Assembly (NCBI GenBank): GCA_964291475.2
Contig: OZ220083.1
Span: 124,001 to 188,000 of the forward strand
Length of the DNA stretch: 64,000 nt
Direction of reading: 5' to 3'
Source of the DNA: DAOUKH01 sp964291475
Lineage (GTDB): Bacteria > Chloroflexota > Dehalococcoidia > SHYB01
Shown here: piece after piece, positions 26,383-33,949 of the stretch
Layout: every line of letters begins with the position of its first letter
How positions within the stretch are numbered: position 1 is the first letter of the stretch
Program-made: the position numbers and the translations under genes
The notes under the pieces: model-generated
Told to the model about the DNA's origin: nothing
What the model saw: the letters and a program-made list of their open reading frames with translations, nothing else
The model's database searches: none

Positions 26383-26727
26383 TTAGGTCCGCAGGCGCAA
26401 CTGCGGCGCGCGCCCCGTATCCCGCGGGGCGGCTTGGAAGGCGCGCACGTCATCGAGCAGACGGGCCACGTCGACCCCCAAGCGCGAGGGCGCGAGCGGG
26501 GTCAGCCGCGCCACGCCCTTGGCCAGCATCGACGCGGCACCCTTCCGGTTCCCGCCCGCCTCATGGTGCAGCCCGACGGCCACCTGGAGCACGCCCTGGT
26601 AGAGCTCGCGGTCGAGCCCGTCGGCGGCGAGCCACAGGCGCTCCAACACTTCGTGCGCCTCGAAGTACCGGCCCGCGTTGAAGAGCTCGACGGCCCCGGC
26701 TAGGCCTTCCTCCCCGGCCTCCGCCAT
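26383..26727 (-). CDS. DUF309 family protein
   Basis: A 114-residue helical protein. The family core is present: FNAGRYFEAHEVLERLW near residues 16-32 and LYQGVLQVAVGLHHEAGGN, with the conserved His residues. DUF309 proteins are small, all-alpha and of unknown function. It lies 13 bases after the selenoprotein-like gene on the same strand and may be co-transcribed with it and HemQ. Confidence 0.87.
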   Translation of the reverse strand: MAEAGEEGLAGAVELFNAGRYFEAHEVLERLWLAADGLDRELYQGVLQVAVGLHHEAGGNRKGAASMLAKGVARLTPLAPSRLGVDVARLLDDVRAFQAAPRDTGRAPQLRLRT

Positions 26728-26740
26728 CGGCCCGCCCCGG

Positions 26741-27085
26741 CTAGCCGATCAGCTCGGCCAGCCGGTCCTTGTCGGAGCCGAACACGACCTCCCCGTCGAT
26801 CTCGTAGATCGGCCTGCGGAGGATGCTCGGCTCCTGTGCGATGAGGTCGAGCGCCTGCTCCGACGAGAGCGACGAGCCGTCCACCCCCAGCTTGCGGAAC
26901 GATGGCTTGCGCGTATCAATGAGCGACGCGGGGTCGCCGCCGGAGAGCCGCAGGACCTCGTCGCGGCTCAGCGGCTCCTTCGCGAACTCGCGGGCGGTGA
27001 AGTCGATTCCCTTTTCCGAAAGCGACGCTTTCGCCTTGCGGCAAGAGGTTCAGGTCGCCTTCCAGTAGAACGTGATGTCGGCCAT
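26741..27085 (-). CDS. Selenocysteine-containing ArsC/Spx-fold thioredoxin-like protein
   Basis: A 114-residue protein read from ATG 27085 with one in-frame TGA at codon 12 (27052-27050). The sequence starts ADITFYWKAT-U-TSCRKAKA, so the TGA falls on the first Cys of the C-x-x-C of this family, where selenocysteine is chemically sensible. Downstream the frame is clean and matches the family to the end (PSILRRPIYEIDGEVVFGSD). From 17 to 33 nt after the UGA an uninterrupted 7-bp hairpin, arm CGAAAGC with loop GUC, fits a bacterial SECIS element. ArsC/Spx proteins reduce arsenate or act as redox regulators; the role here is unproven. It sits between HemQ and DUF309 genes. Confidence 0.8.
27017..27033 (-). 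promoter_or_regulatory. Candidate bacterial SECIS hairpin of the ArsC/Spx-fold gene
   Basis: Seven perfect base pairs (CGAAAGC with GCUUUCG) close a 3-nt loop GUC. The loop lies 24-26 nt after the UGA, inside the window expected for bacterial SECIS elements, and its first base is G, as SelB recognition usually requires. Confidence 0.55.
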
Positions 27086-27125
27086 CGCTCGCTCCTATCC
27101 CTGTAGTTGTTCGTGTCTCGCCCGA

Positions 27126-27824
27126 TCAGTCGCCCAGCGCGTCGAGGGCCTCGTCGATGCCCATCGAGACGCCGGTGAAGATTGGCGTGTCCCGCACCGT
27201 GTACATGCTCCCCCGCGTCTCCCGCAACTCCATGACCAAGTCGAGAAAGTCGCCGGGATGGTCCGACTCGAAGGAGACGACGAAGTCCTGGTCATCAAGG
27301 CCGAAGGAGTATGAGGTGTTGATCCGCACCCGTGGATACTTGTGCCCGACCTTGATGTGCGTATCCATCATGGCCTGACGCTCTTCCAACGGCAGCAGGT
27401 ACCACTCCCGGCTCTTCACGAAGGGATAGACGAAGAGATACTTCGAGCCGATGGGCCGGATCTTCAGCCGCGTGCCCTCCTGCCCCTCGTGGCTGTGGCG
27501 GTCGATGTACTGCGACTTGCGCGTCATCGCCAAAAAGGAGTGCGGCATGGTGAGGTAGCCGCCCATGCAAGTTGAGTAAATGCGCGTGGAAAGCGTCTGC
27601 AGGTCTTCGAGGTTGAGCGCGACCGTCCACAGGAAGAAGTCGGCGTCGGCGCGCGTGCCGGTGACCACGTAGGGCCGGATCATCATCCGGTCGGAAAGCT
27701 CCCCGACCACGGCGGCGACCTCGCGCTTGCCCCGGGCCTTCGATTCGGCGTCCAAACGCCGCCACTCCGGCGACACCTGGTAGAAGGTGTACTTCACGAA
27801 TTGGCGTCCGTCTTCAGCCGTCAA
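27126..27824 (-). CDS. hemQ: HemQ-type coproheme decarboxylase (chlorite dismutase family)
   Basis: A 232-residue chlorite-dismutase-fold protein. Family blocks include LLPLEERQAMMDTHIKVGHKY, SYSFGLDDQDFVVSFESD and the FVYPFVKSREWYLLP segment with the conserved Tyr. The helix containing THIKVGHKY would supply the proximal heme His. In Gram-positive and Chloroflexota-type pathways HemQ converts coproheme to heme b in the cytoplasm. A TTG (27824) is the likely start, after a G-rich ribosome site. It is divergent from the epimerase gene, and the selenoprotein gene follows 40 bases downstream. Confidence 0.88.
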   Translation of the reverse strand: MTAEDGRQFVKYTFYQVSPEWRRLDAESKARGKREVAAVVGELSDRMMIRPYVVTGTRADADFFLWTVALNLEDLQTLSTRIYSTCMGGYLTMPHSFLAMTRKSQYIDRHSHEGQEGTRLKIRPIGSKYLFVYPFVKSREWYLLPLEERQAMMDTHIKVGHKYPRVRINTSYSFGLDDQDFVVSFESDHPGDFLDLVMELRETRGSMYTVRDTPIFTGVSMGIDEALDALGD

Positions 27825-27937
27825 GCGAGTCCCCCAACGTAGAGCCGCACCATGCTAGCAACGGCTTCAGAGAGCGTCAACGAACCGCGCGGCGTAGTAC
27901 GCTATTGCGCGACTGAAGACGGCAAAGGAGGACACGC

Positions 27938-28875
27938 TTGCGCTACCGAAAGGCGCTGGTGACCGGCGGGGCCGGGTTCATCGGCTCGCACATGGTCGAG
28001 CGGCTGCTCGCCGACGGCGTCGACGTGTCCAGCGTCGACAACCTCTCCACGGGGCGGACGGCCAACATGCTGTCCGGCGCCGTCTATCACGAGATGGACC
28101 TGCGGTCGGACGGCCTCGCCGCCCTGATCGCCGCCGAGCGTCCCGAGGTCGTCTTCCACATGGCCGCGCAGTCGAGCGTGTCACGCTCCATGCGCGACCC
28201 CGCCGAAGACGCCGCGGTCAACGTCGGCGGCTCGATCAACCTGCTGGAAGCCTGCCGGCTGGCGGGCGTCGAATGGTTGGTCTACAGCTCGACGGGCGGC
28301 GCCCTCTACGGCGAGCCCCAGCACCTCCCCTGCGACGAGGACCACCCCGTCCGACCTCTCTCCCCTATGGAGCAAGCAAGTACGCCTTCGAGACCTACCT
28401 GGAGTGTTACCGGCAGGTCTACGGGCTCAAGAGCTCCGTGCTCCGCTACGGCAACGTCTACGGGCCCCGCCAGGACCCGCACGGCGAGGCCGGCGTGGTC
28501 GCCATCTTCACCCTCAAGCTGCTCGCGGGCGAGCGGCCCGTCATCTTCGGCGACGGCCTCCAGGAGCGCGACTTCGTCTACGTGAGCGACGTCATCGAGG
28601 CCAACATCGCCGCCGTCGAGCGGGAGGCGCAGGATACGTTCAACATCGGCGCCGGAGCGCCGACCAACGTCAACGCGATCTACGAACGCCTCGCCCGCCT
28701 GGCCGGCTTCGACGGTCCCGCGGAGTACGCCGCGGCCCGCCCGGGCGACGTGTACAAGATCTACCTCGACGCTTCCAAGGCGCGGCGCCTGCTCGGCTGG
28801 TCGGCGGCGACCGATCTCGACGAGGGCCTGCGCCGCGTCGTCGAGCATGCGCGCTCTGAGGCGGCTGAGGCGTAG
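27938..28875 (+). pseudogene. NAD-dependent sugar epimerase/dehydratase with a one-base frameshift
   Basis: An extended SDR of the GalE/UDP-glucose-4-epimerase type. The Rossmann loop TGGAGFIGSHMVERL is at the N-terminus and the catalytic YGASKYAFE (Tyr-x3-Lys) is present. RYGNVYGPRQDP and a C-terminal LDASKARRLLGW complete the fold of about 311 residues. Residues up to VRPLSP are in one frame and the rest in another. At about 28363 the DNA has four C where five would give LSPYGASKYAF. The start is TTG 27938, behind AAAGGAGG. Apart from this base the gene looks functional. Confidence 0.82.
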
Positions 28876-28952
28876 GGGGTAAGGCCGCCGTCCGGCCGCG
28901 CCCAAGTCTGAGCGCGCCGGACGGGACACGGGAGAGGCGGAAGAAGCGACGC

Positions 28953-29636
28953 TTAGGACATGGACCAAGAGGCGAGCGGCGTGACGCCGGAGATGCGCCA
29001 GTAGAGATTGCCGTTGGTCTTCAGATGGACCTCTTTCTGTTCGTGAACGCCGTTGGGGAGCTCGACCTCCACCACGAGCGACGCGCTATGGCAGCCAATG
29101 GCGGGAGTCTCGGCGCTGATAAGCTCGATGGCCTTGCCGAGGTCGGCGCTCGCGATGGGCAGGAACTCCTCGGTCACCACAGTCTCCAGACCCTCGGCGG
29201 AATTCTCTTCCAGGAAGCGCAGATATTCGCGTACGGTGCTCTGGATCACCTCGGGGCGCTGGATCACCTGCGCCGCCGACCCGCCGATGCCGCCGAGATC
29301 GGAGCGCTCGCTCGATATCTCGACCTCGCCGCGGACCAAGAGCGAGAAGATGTCGCCGCCCCGGTGGGTTACGCAGATGACCTCTTGGCCGTGCTCGCGC
29401 AGGGCGCTGCGCAGGGCGAGCGCCACGTCGAGCGAGGAGACCCCGGTCGCGAGCTCGACGTCAATTCTTGCCGGCTGCTCCAGCACGATGACCCCGTCGG
29501 TTGTGGCCTGACCTTGCAGGCCGATCGCATAGATATCGTCCACGGCGACGGCGGCCGATGACGAAGATGAACAGGCACTGACGATCAAGGCCCCAAGCAG
29601 GCCCAGCGTGGCAATGCCCAGAAAACGGCGTTTCAC
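28953..29636 (-). CDS. Putative lipoprotein of unknown function
   Basis: A 227-residue protein with a lipobox (LIVSAC, Cys at residue 22) followed by a Ser-rich linker, so it should be an exported lipid-anchored protein. The mature part is mixed alpha/beta with SLDVALALRSALREHGQEV and a beta-rich C-terminal half ending LYWRISGVTPL. I do not recognise a family. The start is GTG behind AGGAGGTGTC, a strong ribosome site. There is no clear partner gene. Confidence 0.7.
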   Translation of the reverse strand: MKRRFLGIATLGLLGALIVSACSSSSSAAVAVDDIYAIGLQGQATTDGVIVLEQPARIDVELATGVSSLDVALALRSALREHGQEVICVTHRGGDIFSLLVRGEVEISSERSDLGGIGGSAAQVIQRPEVIQSTVREYLRFLEENSAEGLETVVTEEFLPIASADLGKAIELISAETPAIGCHSASLVVEVELPNGVHEQKEVHLKTNGNLYWRISGVTPLASWSMS

Positions 29637-29696
29637 GGCGACACCTCCTCACCCACATAAGATTATACCAAGTATTAAACCAAGTTCAAGATTACG

Positions 29697-29780
29697 GCTT
29701 GTCCCTCTCCCGCTGTAGACCTTTGCACAACTCCCGCCGCTGGTTGGAGAACGGGTGGAGCGGGGTACGCCAACGCCAAC
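29697..29780. repeat. Truncated copy of the terminal-inverted-repeat element
   Basis: TAGACCTTTGCACAAC at about 29717 and the following CCGCCGCTGGTTGGAGAACG match the left half of the element intact at 7470-7629. The right end is missing. Confidence 0.6.
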
Positions 29781-29892
29781 GTAACCCGCCTCCCATCATT
29801 CAATGGTCACCCCAAGGAAAATGAGAGCTAGGAACGCCATCACGGTTGCCGGGCCCACCGGCGGACCCTAGAATCCCCCAGGGAGGCAGCGC

Positions 29893-30309
29893 GTGATCGT
29901 TACCAAACGGCTTCGGTTGGAGACCCAAGGCGGCGGGCAAGTCATCCCCCTCAACGCCGCGGTGGTCGACGAGGCCCGCGGCGCCGGCGTCTCGGAGGGC
30001 GTCCTCACCGTCTTCGTGCAAGGCACGACGGCCGGCGTCGCCATCATGGAATACGAGCCCGGGCTGGTGCTCGACCTCGACACGGCGATGGAGCGGCTCT
30101 GCCCCAGAGGTATCGAGTACAAGCACGACACGCTCAACGCCGACGACAACGGGCACTCCCACACCCGCGCCACCCTCATCGGCCCCTCGCTCGTGGTGCC
30201 GATCGCCGGCCACAAGCCCCTGCTCGGCGTCTGGCAGGAGATCGTGCTGATCGACTTCGACTCCCGCCCCCGCGCCCGCGACCTCGTCCTTCAGTTCATG
30301 GGCGAATAG
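29893..30309 (+). CDS. YjbQ/UPF0047 family protein
   Basis: A 138-residue protein with the YjbQ signature: VQGTTAGVAIMEYEPGLVLDL, HDTLNADDNGHSHTRATLIG with conserved His and Asp residues, and a terminal GVWQEIVLIDFDSRPRARDL. The family shows weak thiamine-phosphate-synthase activity in vitro, and its true role is unclear. The start is GTG 29893, and a TAGAAT hexamer lies about 20 bases upstream. It is monocistronic. Confidence 0.9.
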   Translation: MIVTKRLRLETQGGGQVIPLNAAVVDEARGAGVSEGVLTVFVQGTTAGVAIMEYEPGLVLDLDTAMERLCPRGIEYKHDTLNADDNGHSHTRATLIGPSLVVPIAGHKPLLGVWQEIVLIDFDSRPRARDLVLQFMGE

Positions 30310-30313
30310 CCAG

Positions 30314-30724
30314 CTACTCCAGCCCACCCGGAGGCGGCGCCACCTCCACCGGCAGCGGCGTCGAACCCACCGGCTCGCCGTCGACGAGGATGTTGAACTC
30401 GTAGACGCCGGAGCCCGCGATGCGCAGCGGCACCTCGAAGATGGTGAAGAACGTCGGCGAATCCTCGTCCCAGTCAATCTCCAGCGGGGGCAGCGTGGTG
30501 GAGACCTCGCCGTGCGGGTCGCGGACGGCGACCCAAACCTTGTGCCGGCCCACGGCGCCGTCGATCAGGCTCACCACCAGGGTCAGCGGCACGACGGGCA
30601 GCTCCCCATCGGCGGGCGGTTGCACCGGCGCCACGAGCTTGTGGCAGACGCCGATCAAGTTGGTGACGCCGAACCAATGACCGTCCTGGAACTCGTGGCA
30701 GACCACGGCGTACTGGATGCGCAT
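30314..30724 (-). CDS. DUF6941-like conserved hypothetical protein
   Basis: A 136-residue protein starting MRIQYAVVCHEFQDGHWFGV followed by NLIGV. This resembles the small DUF6941-type family, which begins with a short strand and 'nliGv' segment and continues as a beta-sandwich. The rest is beta-rich (VPLTLVVSLIDGAVGRHKVW and GVYEFNILVDGEPVGSTPLP). ATG 30724 is preferred over a longer frame that overlaps the neighbouring promoter. No catalytic residues are evident. Confidence 0.65.
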   Translation of the reverse strand: MRIQYAVVCHEFQDGHWFGVTNLIGVCHKLVAPVQPPADGELPVVPLTLVVSLIDGAVGRHKVWVAVRDPHGEVSTTLPPLEIDWDEDSPTFFTIFEVPLRIAGSGVYEFNILVDGEPVGSTPLPVEVAPPPGGLE

Positions 30725-30764
30725 GCGGCCCAGTCTAGGACGCTCCGTCAAACACTCGTCCGGT

Positions 30765-30793
30765 TTGACACCCTCTTGCGCCCTTCCTAGAAT
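30765..30793 (+). promoter_or_regulatory. Consensus sigma-70-type promoter
   Basis: TTGACA (30765-30770) and TAGAAT (30788-30793) are separated by exactly 17 bases and lie 52 bases before the ATG at 30846. This is the clearest vegetative promoter in the window. It overlaps the 5' end of the divergent DUF6941-like gene's leader. Confidence 0.7.
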
Positions 30794-30845
30794 CGCCTCG
30801 CCAGCATCCCCTAGCAGCACGACGAGACTCGGAGGAACCGGCGCC

Positions 30846-31652
30846 ATGGCCCTGCAGAAGGACTACCCCGTCAAGGTCGGCAGCATGCTCTTCACCATGG
30901 TGGACCCCCACGAGGGTCACGAGCAGGCGTACAACCGCTGGTACGAGCGGGACCACTTTTACGCCGGCTGCATGATCGGGCCGTGGCTCTTCGCCGGCGC
31001 GCGGTGGGTCGCCCCGAACTTCCTCAAGGACCTCCGCTTCCCCGAGCCCGCGCGGATCGCCGCCCCCACGGTGCGGGCGGGCTCCTATGTCTCGACCTAC
31101 TGGATATTGGAAGGCCACCATCAGGAGCACGTCGATTGGGCGAGCCCGCAGGTGCACTGGCTCTACAGCAACGACCGCGGCTTCGCCGAGCGCACCCACG
31201 TCCACACCTACCTCTACACCTACGACTGGACGGCGTACCGCGACGACGATCCGGTCCCCGTCGAGCTCGCCTTCCACCACCGGTACGACGGCATGGTCTC
31301 GCTGGCCATCGAGCGGGAGCCCGGCATCGATTCAGACGAGTTCGACGGCTGGCTCAAGAGCGGCCCGCTGCGCGACCTCATGGAAGGCTCGCCAGTAGCG
31401 AGCTGCGCTTCCTGGTCGCCCATTCCCCGCGAGGGTGGGAACTCGCCGATGACGATCCCCAACAACGTCCCCGACGCCGACCGCTTCCGGATGCACATGT
31501 ACTTCCTGGAAAGCGACCCCCGCGAGGTCTGGGACCGCTTCGTCAAGCTGAGCGCCGAAATCGCCGAGTCGGGCAAGGGGAAGGTCGTCTTCGCCTCTCC
31601 CTGGCTCCCCACCGACGTCGGCACCCACAAGTACACCGACCAGCTCTGGTAG
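30846..31652 (+). CDS. Dimeric alpha/beta-barrel-like protein of unknown function
   Basis: A 268-residue protein. The first 110 residues (KVGSMLFTMVDPHEGHEQAY and FNRWYERDHFYAG-like segment) resemble the dimeric alpha/beta (ferredoxin-like) barrel found in EthD/NIPSNAP-type catabolic proteins. A related segment in the C-terminal half (DRFRMHMYFLESDPREVWDRF) suggests an internal duplication. It is rich in Trp, Tyr and His. I cannot name a reaction. The strong promoter and position suggest an individually expressed catabolic or stress protein. Confidence 0.6.
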   Translation: MALQKDYPVKVGSMLFTMVDPHEGHEQAYNRWYERDHFYAGCMIGPWLFAGARWVAPNFLKDLRFPEPARIAAPTVRAGSYVSTYWILEGHHQEHVDWASPQVHWLYSNDRGFAERTHVHTYLYTYDWTAYRDDDPVPVELAFHHRYDGMVSLAIEREPGIDSDEFDGWLKSGPLRDLMEGSPVASCASWSPIPREGGNSPMTIPNNVPDADRFRMHMYFLESDPREVWDRFVKLSAEIAESGKGKVVFASPWLPTDVGTHKYTDQLW

Positions 31653-31659
31653 AGGACAC

Positions 31660-32345
31660 TCCCAGACCTCTCCCCCCTGGGAGACACCATAAGCCTCTCT
31701 CCCCCTGGGAGAGACTGAGAGAGGGCAGGGCCGGCGGCGTGGCGGTCCCCTCCGGGGCCTCTTCTCCCCACGGGAGAAGATTGAGATGAGGGGCCCCCCG
31801 CCGGCCGCCAACGGCCATCGATAGCCGTCACTTCCATGCCCCATCCGTAGGGGCGACCCTTGTGGTCGCCCTCCCCTGTAGGGGCGATTCGCGAATCGCC
31901 CGTTCCCCCACAACCGGCCCCGTTTTACAAAGGTCTCCCCTGGGAGAGACTGAGAGCGGGCAGGGGCGGCGTGCGGTGGTCCCCTCCGGGGCCTCTTCTC
32001 CCCACGGGAGAAGATTGAGATGAGGGGCCCCCCGCCGGCCGCCAACGGCCATCGATAGCCGTCACTTCCATGCCCCACGCGTAGGGGCGATTCGCGAATC
32101 GCCCGTTCCCCCACAACCGGCCCCGTTTTGCAAAGGTCTCCCCTGGGAGAGACTAAGAGCGGGCAGGGGCGGGGTGCGGCGGCCCCCTCCGGCCTCTCCC
32201 CCTCTGGAGACCTTTGCACAACTCCCGCCGATGGTTGGAAAACGGGTGGAGTGGGGTGGTCTTCCCTCTCCCCCTCTGGGGGAGATTTGAGAGAGGGCGC
32301 GCGCCGAACGGCGCGCGAGCGCCCGCAGGGCGCTGCTCCTCATAC
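31660..32345. repeat. 700-bp block of nested intergenic repeats with an internal duplication
   Basis: No gene is credible here. A segment of about 94 bases containing CTTCTCCCCACGGGAGAAG and a GGCCGCCAACGGCC fold occurs at about 31743-31836 and again at about 31980-32073. Palindromes GGGCGACC/GGTCGCCC (31851) and GGGCGATTCGCGAATCGCCC (about 31881 and 32086) follow. Right ends of the terminal-inverted-repeat element (GCAAAGGTCTCC-like) lie at about 31927 and 32130, and a left end GGAGACCTTTGC lies at about 32208 with CTCCCCCTCTGGGGGAG after it. Confidence 0.75.
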
Positions 32346-32365
32346 GTCTGTACGAAGCCGGGCGG

Positions 32366-32875
32366 CTACTGCAGACGGATGAGAGTCTGCCTCTCCGAGA
32401 CACACAGGTCGCCGCGCTGGTTGACGAAGCGCCACTCGGTGATGATGAAGACCATCGGGCCGCGGCTGCCCTGCTTCTCGTAGATGTCCGTGACCGTCTC
32501 GTTGAGCGAGATCGTGTCGCCTGGGCGGATGGGCTCCCCCCACTCGATGCGGCGCCCCGCGGCGACGGCCCCGGGGAAGCCGGGGACGGGCACCTCCATG
32601 CGCACGCCCATCTTCTTGCCGAGCCCGCTGTGCTCGAGGTCTTCCAGCGGCTCTTCTTCGAGCTGCAGGGCGCAGTAGAAGGAGGGCGGGGCGACGATGC
32701 CGCCATAGCGCGTGCCCTTGGCGTACTCCTCGTCGTGGTAGAGGGGATTGTCGTCGCCGATGGCGAGGGCGAAGCGGCGGATGTCACGCTTCGTCACCTC
32801 GACCGACCGCGTGGGGCCGGTCCGGCCGATGTAGGCGCGGGCCTCTGGGGTGATGTAGGTCGATTCGGAGGCCAT
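32366..32875 (-). CDS. MaoC-like (FAS1-type) dehydratase N-terminal domain protein
   Basis: A 169-residue hot-dog protein. The family pattern RRFALAIGDDNPLYHDEEYA and GGIVAPPSFYCAL is clear, as is the later PIRPGDTISLNETVTDIYEK. These proteins act as acyl-CoA or acyl-ACP hydratases, often as a two-subunit enzyme with a second MaoC protein, but no partner lies next to this one. A TAGAAT (32914-32909, minus strand) sits 33 bases upstream of the ATG. The C-terminus SERQTLIRLQ matches the domain end. Confidence 0.85.
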   Translation of the reverse strand: MASESTYITPEARAYIGRTGPTRSVEVTKRDIRRFALAIGDDNPLYHDEEYAKGTRYGGIVAPPSFYCALQLEEEPLEDLEHSGLGKKMGVRMEVPVPGFPGAVAAGRRIEWGEPIRPGDTISLNETVTDIYEKQGSRGPMVFIITEWRFVNQRGDLCVSERQTLIRLQ

Positions 32876-32989
32876 AGGGGTTCCCGGCCGCGAACGGCGG
32901 CGCCGGGGATTCTAGCAGCGGCCCTTCCGGGTTGTCACCTGCGGTGCTTCCGGCTCCCCCTCATCTCAGCCCTCATCAACGCCCACGGG

Positions 32990-33545
32990 TTCTCGAAGTT
33001 CCCAAATTCGCATCCCCCACCCGTAGGGGCGACCCTTGTGGTTGCCCACTCCCCAACAACCGCCACTGGTCCTTCGAGGCGCCCTTGGCCACCTCTCCAG
33101 GGCGGGGCATCACCCTAACCCTCCCCCGAAGGGGGAGCACCTTACACCTCTCCCCCTCTGGGGGAGACTGAGAGAGGGCCGGCGGGGTGGTCTTACCTCT
33201 TCTCCCCACGGGAGAAGATTGAGATGAGGGGCCCCCTCATCACCACCACCCGCCATCGAATCCGCCCGCCCCTATCCCCCACCCGCCACTGGTCCTTCGA
33301 GGCGCCCTTGGCCACCTCTCCAGGGCGGGGCATCACCCTAACCCTCCCCCGAAGGGGGAGCACCTTACACCTCTCCCCCTCTGGGGGAGACTGAGAGAGG
33401 GCCGGCGGGGTGGTCTTACCTCTTCTCCCCACGGGAGAAGATTGAGATGAGGGGCCCCCTCACCACCGCCAACCGCCATCGAACCCCGCCGCTCCCTCCC
33501 TCGCGGGGGCGAGTCGCGACTCGCCCGGTCCCCTTCGCCCTACCC
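32990..33545. repeat. Repeat block with a perfect 179-bp direct duplication
   Basis: Bases 33061-33239 are identical to 33284-33462 (offset 223). The duplicated unit contains a CTTGG/TTCGAGG segment, CTCCCCCGAAGGGGGAG, CTCCCCCTCTGGGGGAG and CTTCTCCCCACGGGAGAAG. Palindromes of the GGGCG...CGCCC class are at about 33027 and 33508 (arm GAGTCGCGACTC). No gene is visible in this gap of more than 1 kb before the amidohydrolase. Confidence 0.8.
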
Positions 33546-33672
33546 GGCGGGCGCTCACTGCGCGGGAACCGTGAGCAATCGTCGCCGAGACGTCGCGCTC
33601 ACGAACGCTCACCAACGTCCACGAACGTCCACGAGAGAGGCCGCACCGCGCGGCCTTGGACCTCTCCCCCCT

Positions 33673-33817
33673 GGAGACTCTTGCGTAACTGGCGCTGGCG
33701 GCTCCGTGGACGTTGGCGCACCGCGCTCCACCCCGTCCCTCTCCCGGCAGGAGAGGGGACAGACCGCCCCGCGCCACCCGCTTCCCCGCCGCACCGGCGG
33801 GTTGCGCAAGGGCCTCC
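33673..33817. repeat. 145-bp degenerate copy of the terminal-inverted-repeat element
   Basis: The ends are GGAGACTCTTGC (33673-33684) and GCAAGGGCCTCC (33806-33817), imperfect versions of the 12-bp ends at 14957 and 15154. CCTCTCCCCC on the left and GGGGAAAGAAGAGG on the right look like the halves of the interrupted hairpin. Confidence 0.6.
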
Positions 33818-33949
33818 GGGGAAAGAAGAGGCAAGAGGGGGCGGGCCCGTCGTTCGTCCGAATCCGGGTTGACACGGGCGAGGGGGCGTCCGTAGCATCG
33901 CAGCCGGGGGGAGCCGCGAACAGCCGGCGCCCGCGCAGGAGACGGAGCG

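Noticed and set aside
31653..32365. Small protein genes in the repeat block
   Set aside because: The open frames are short, repeat-derived and rich in Arg/Pro/Gly, and none has a ribosome site or recognisable fold.
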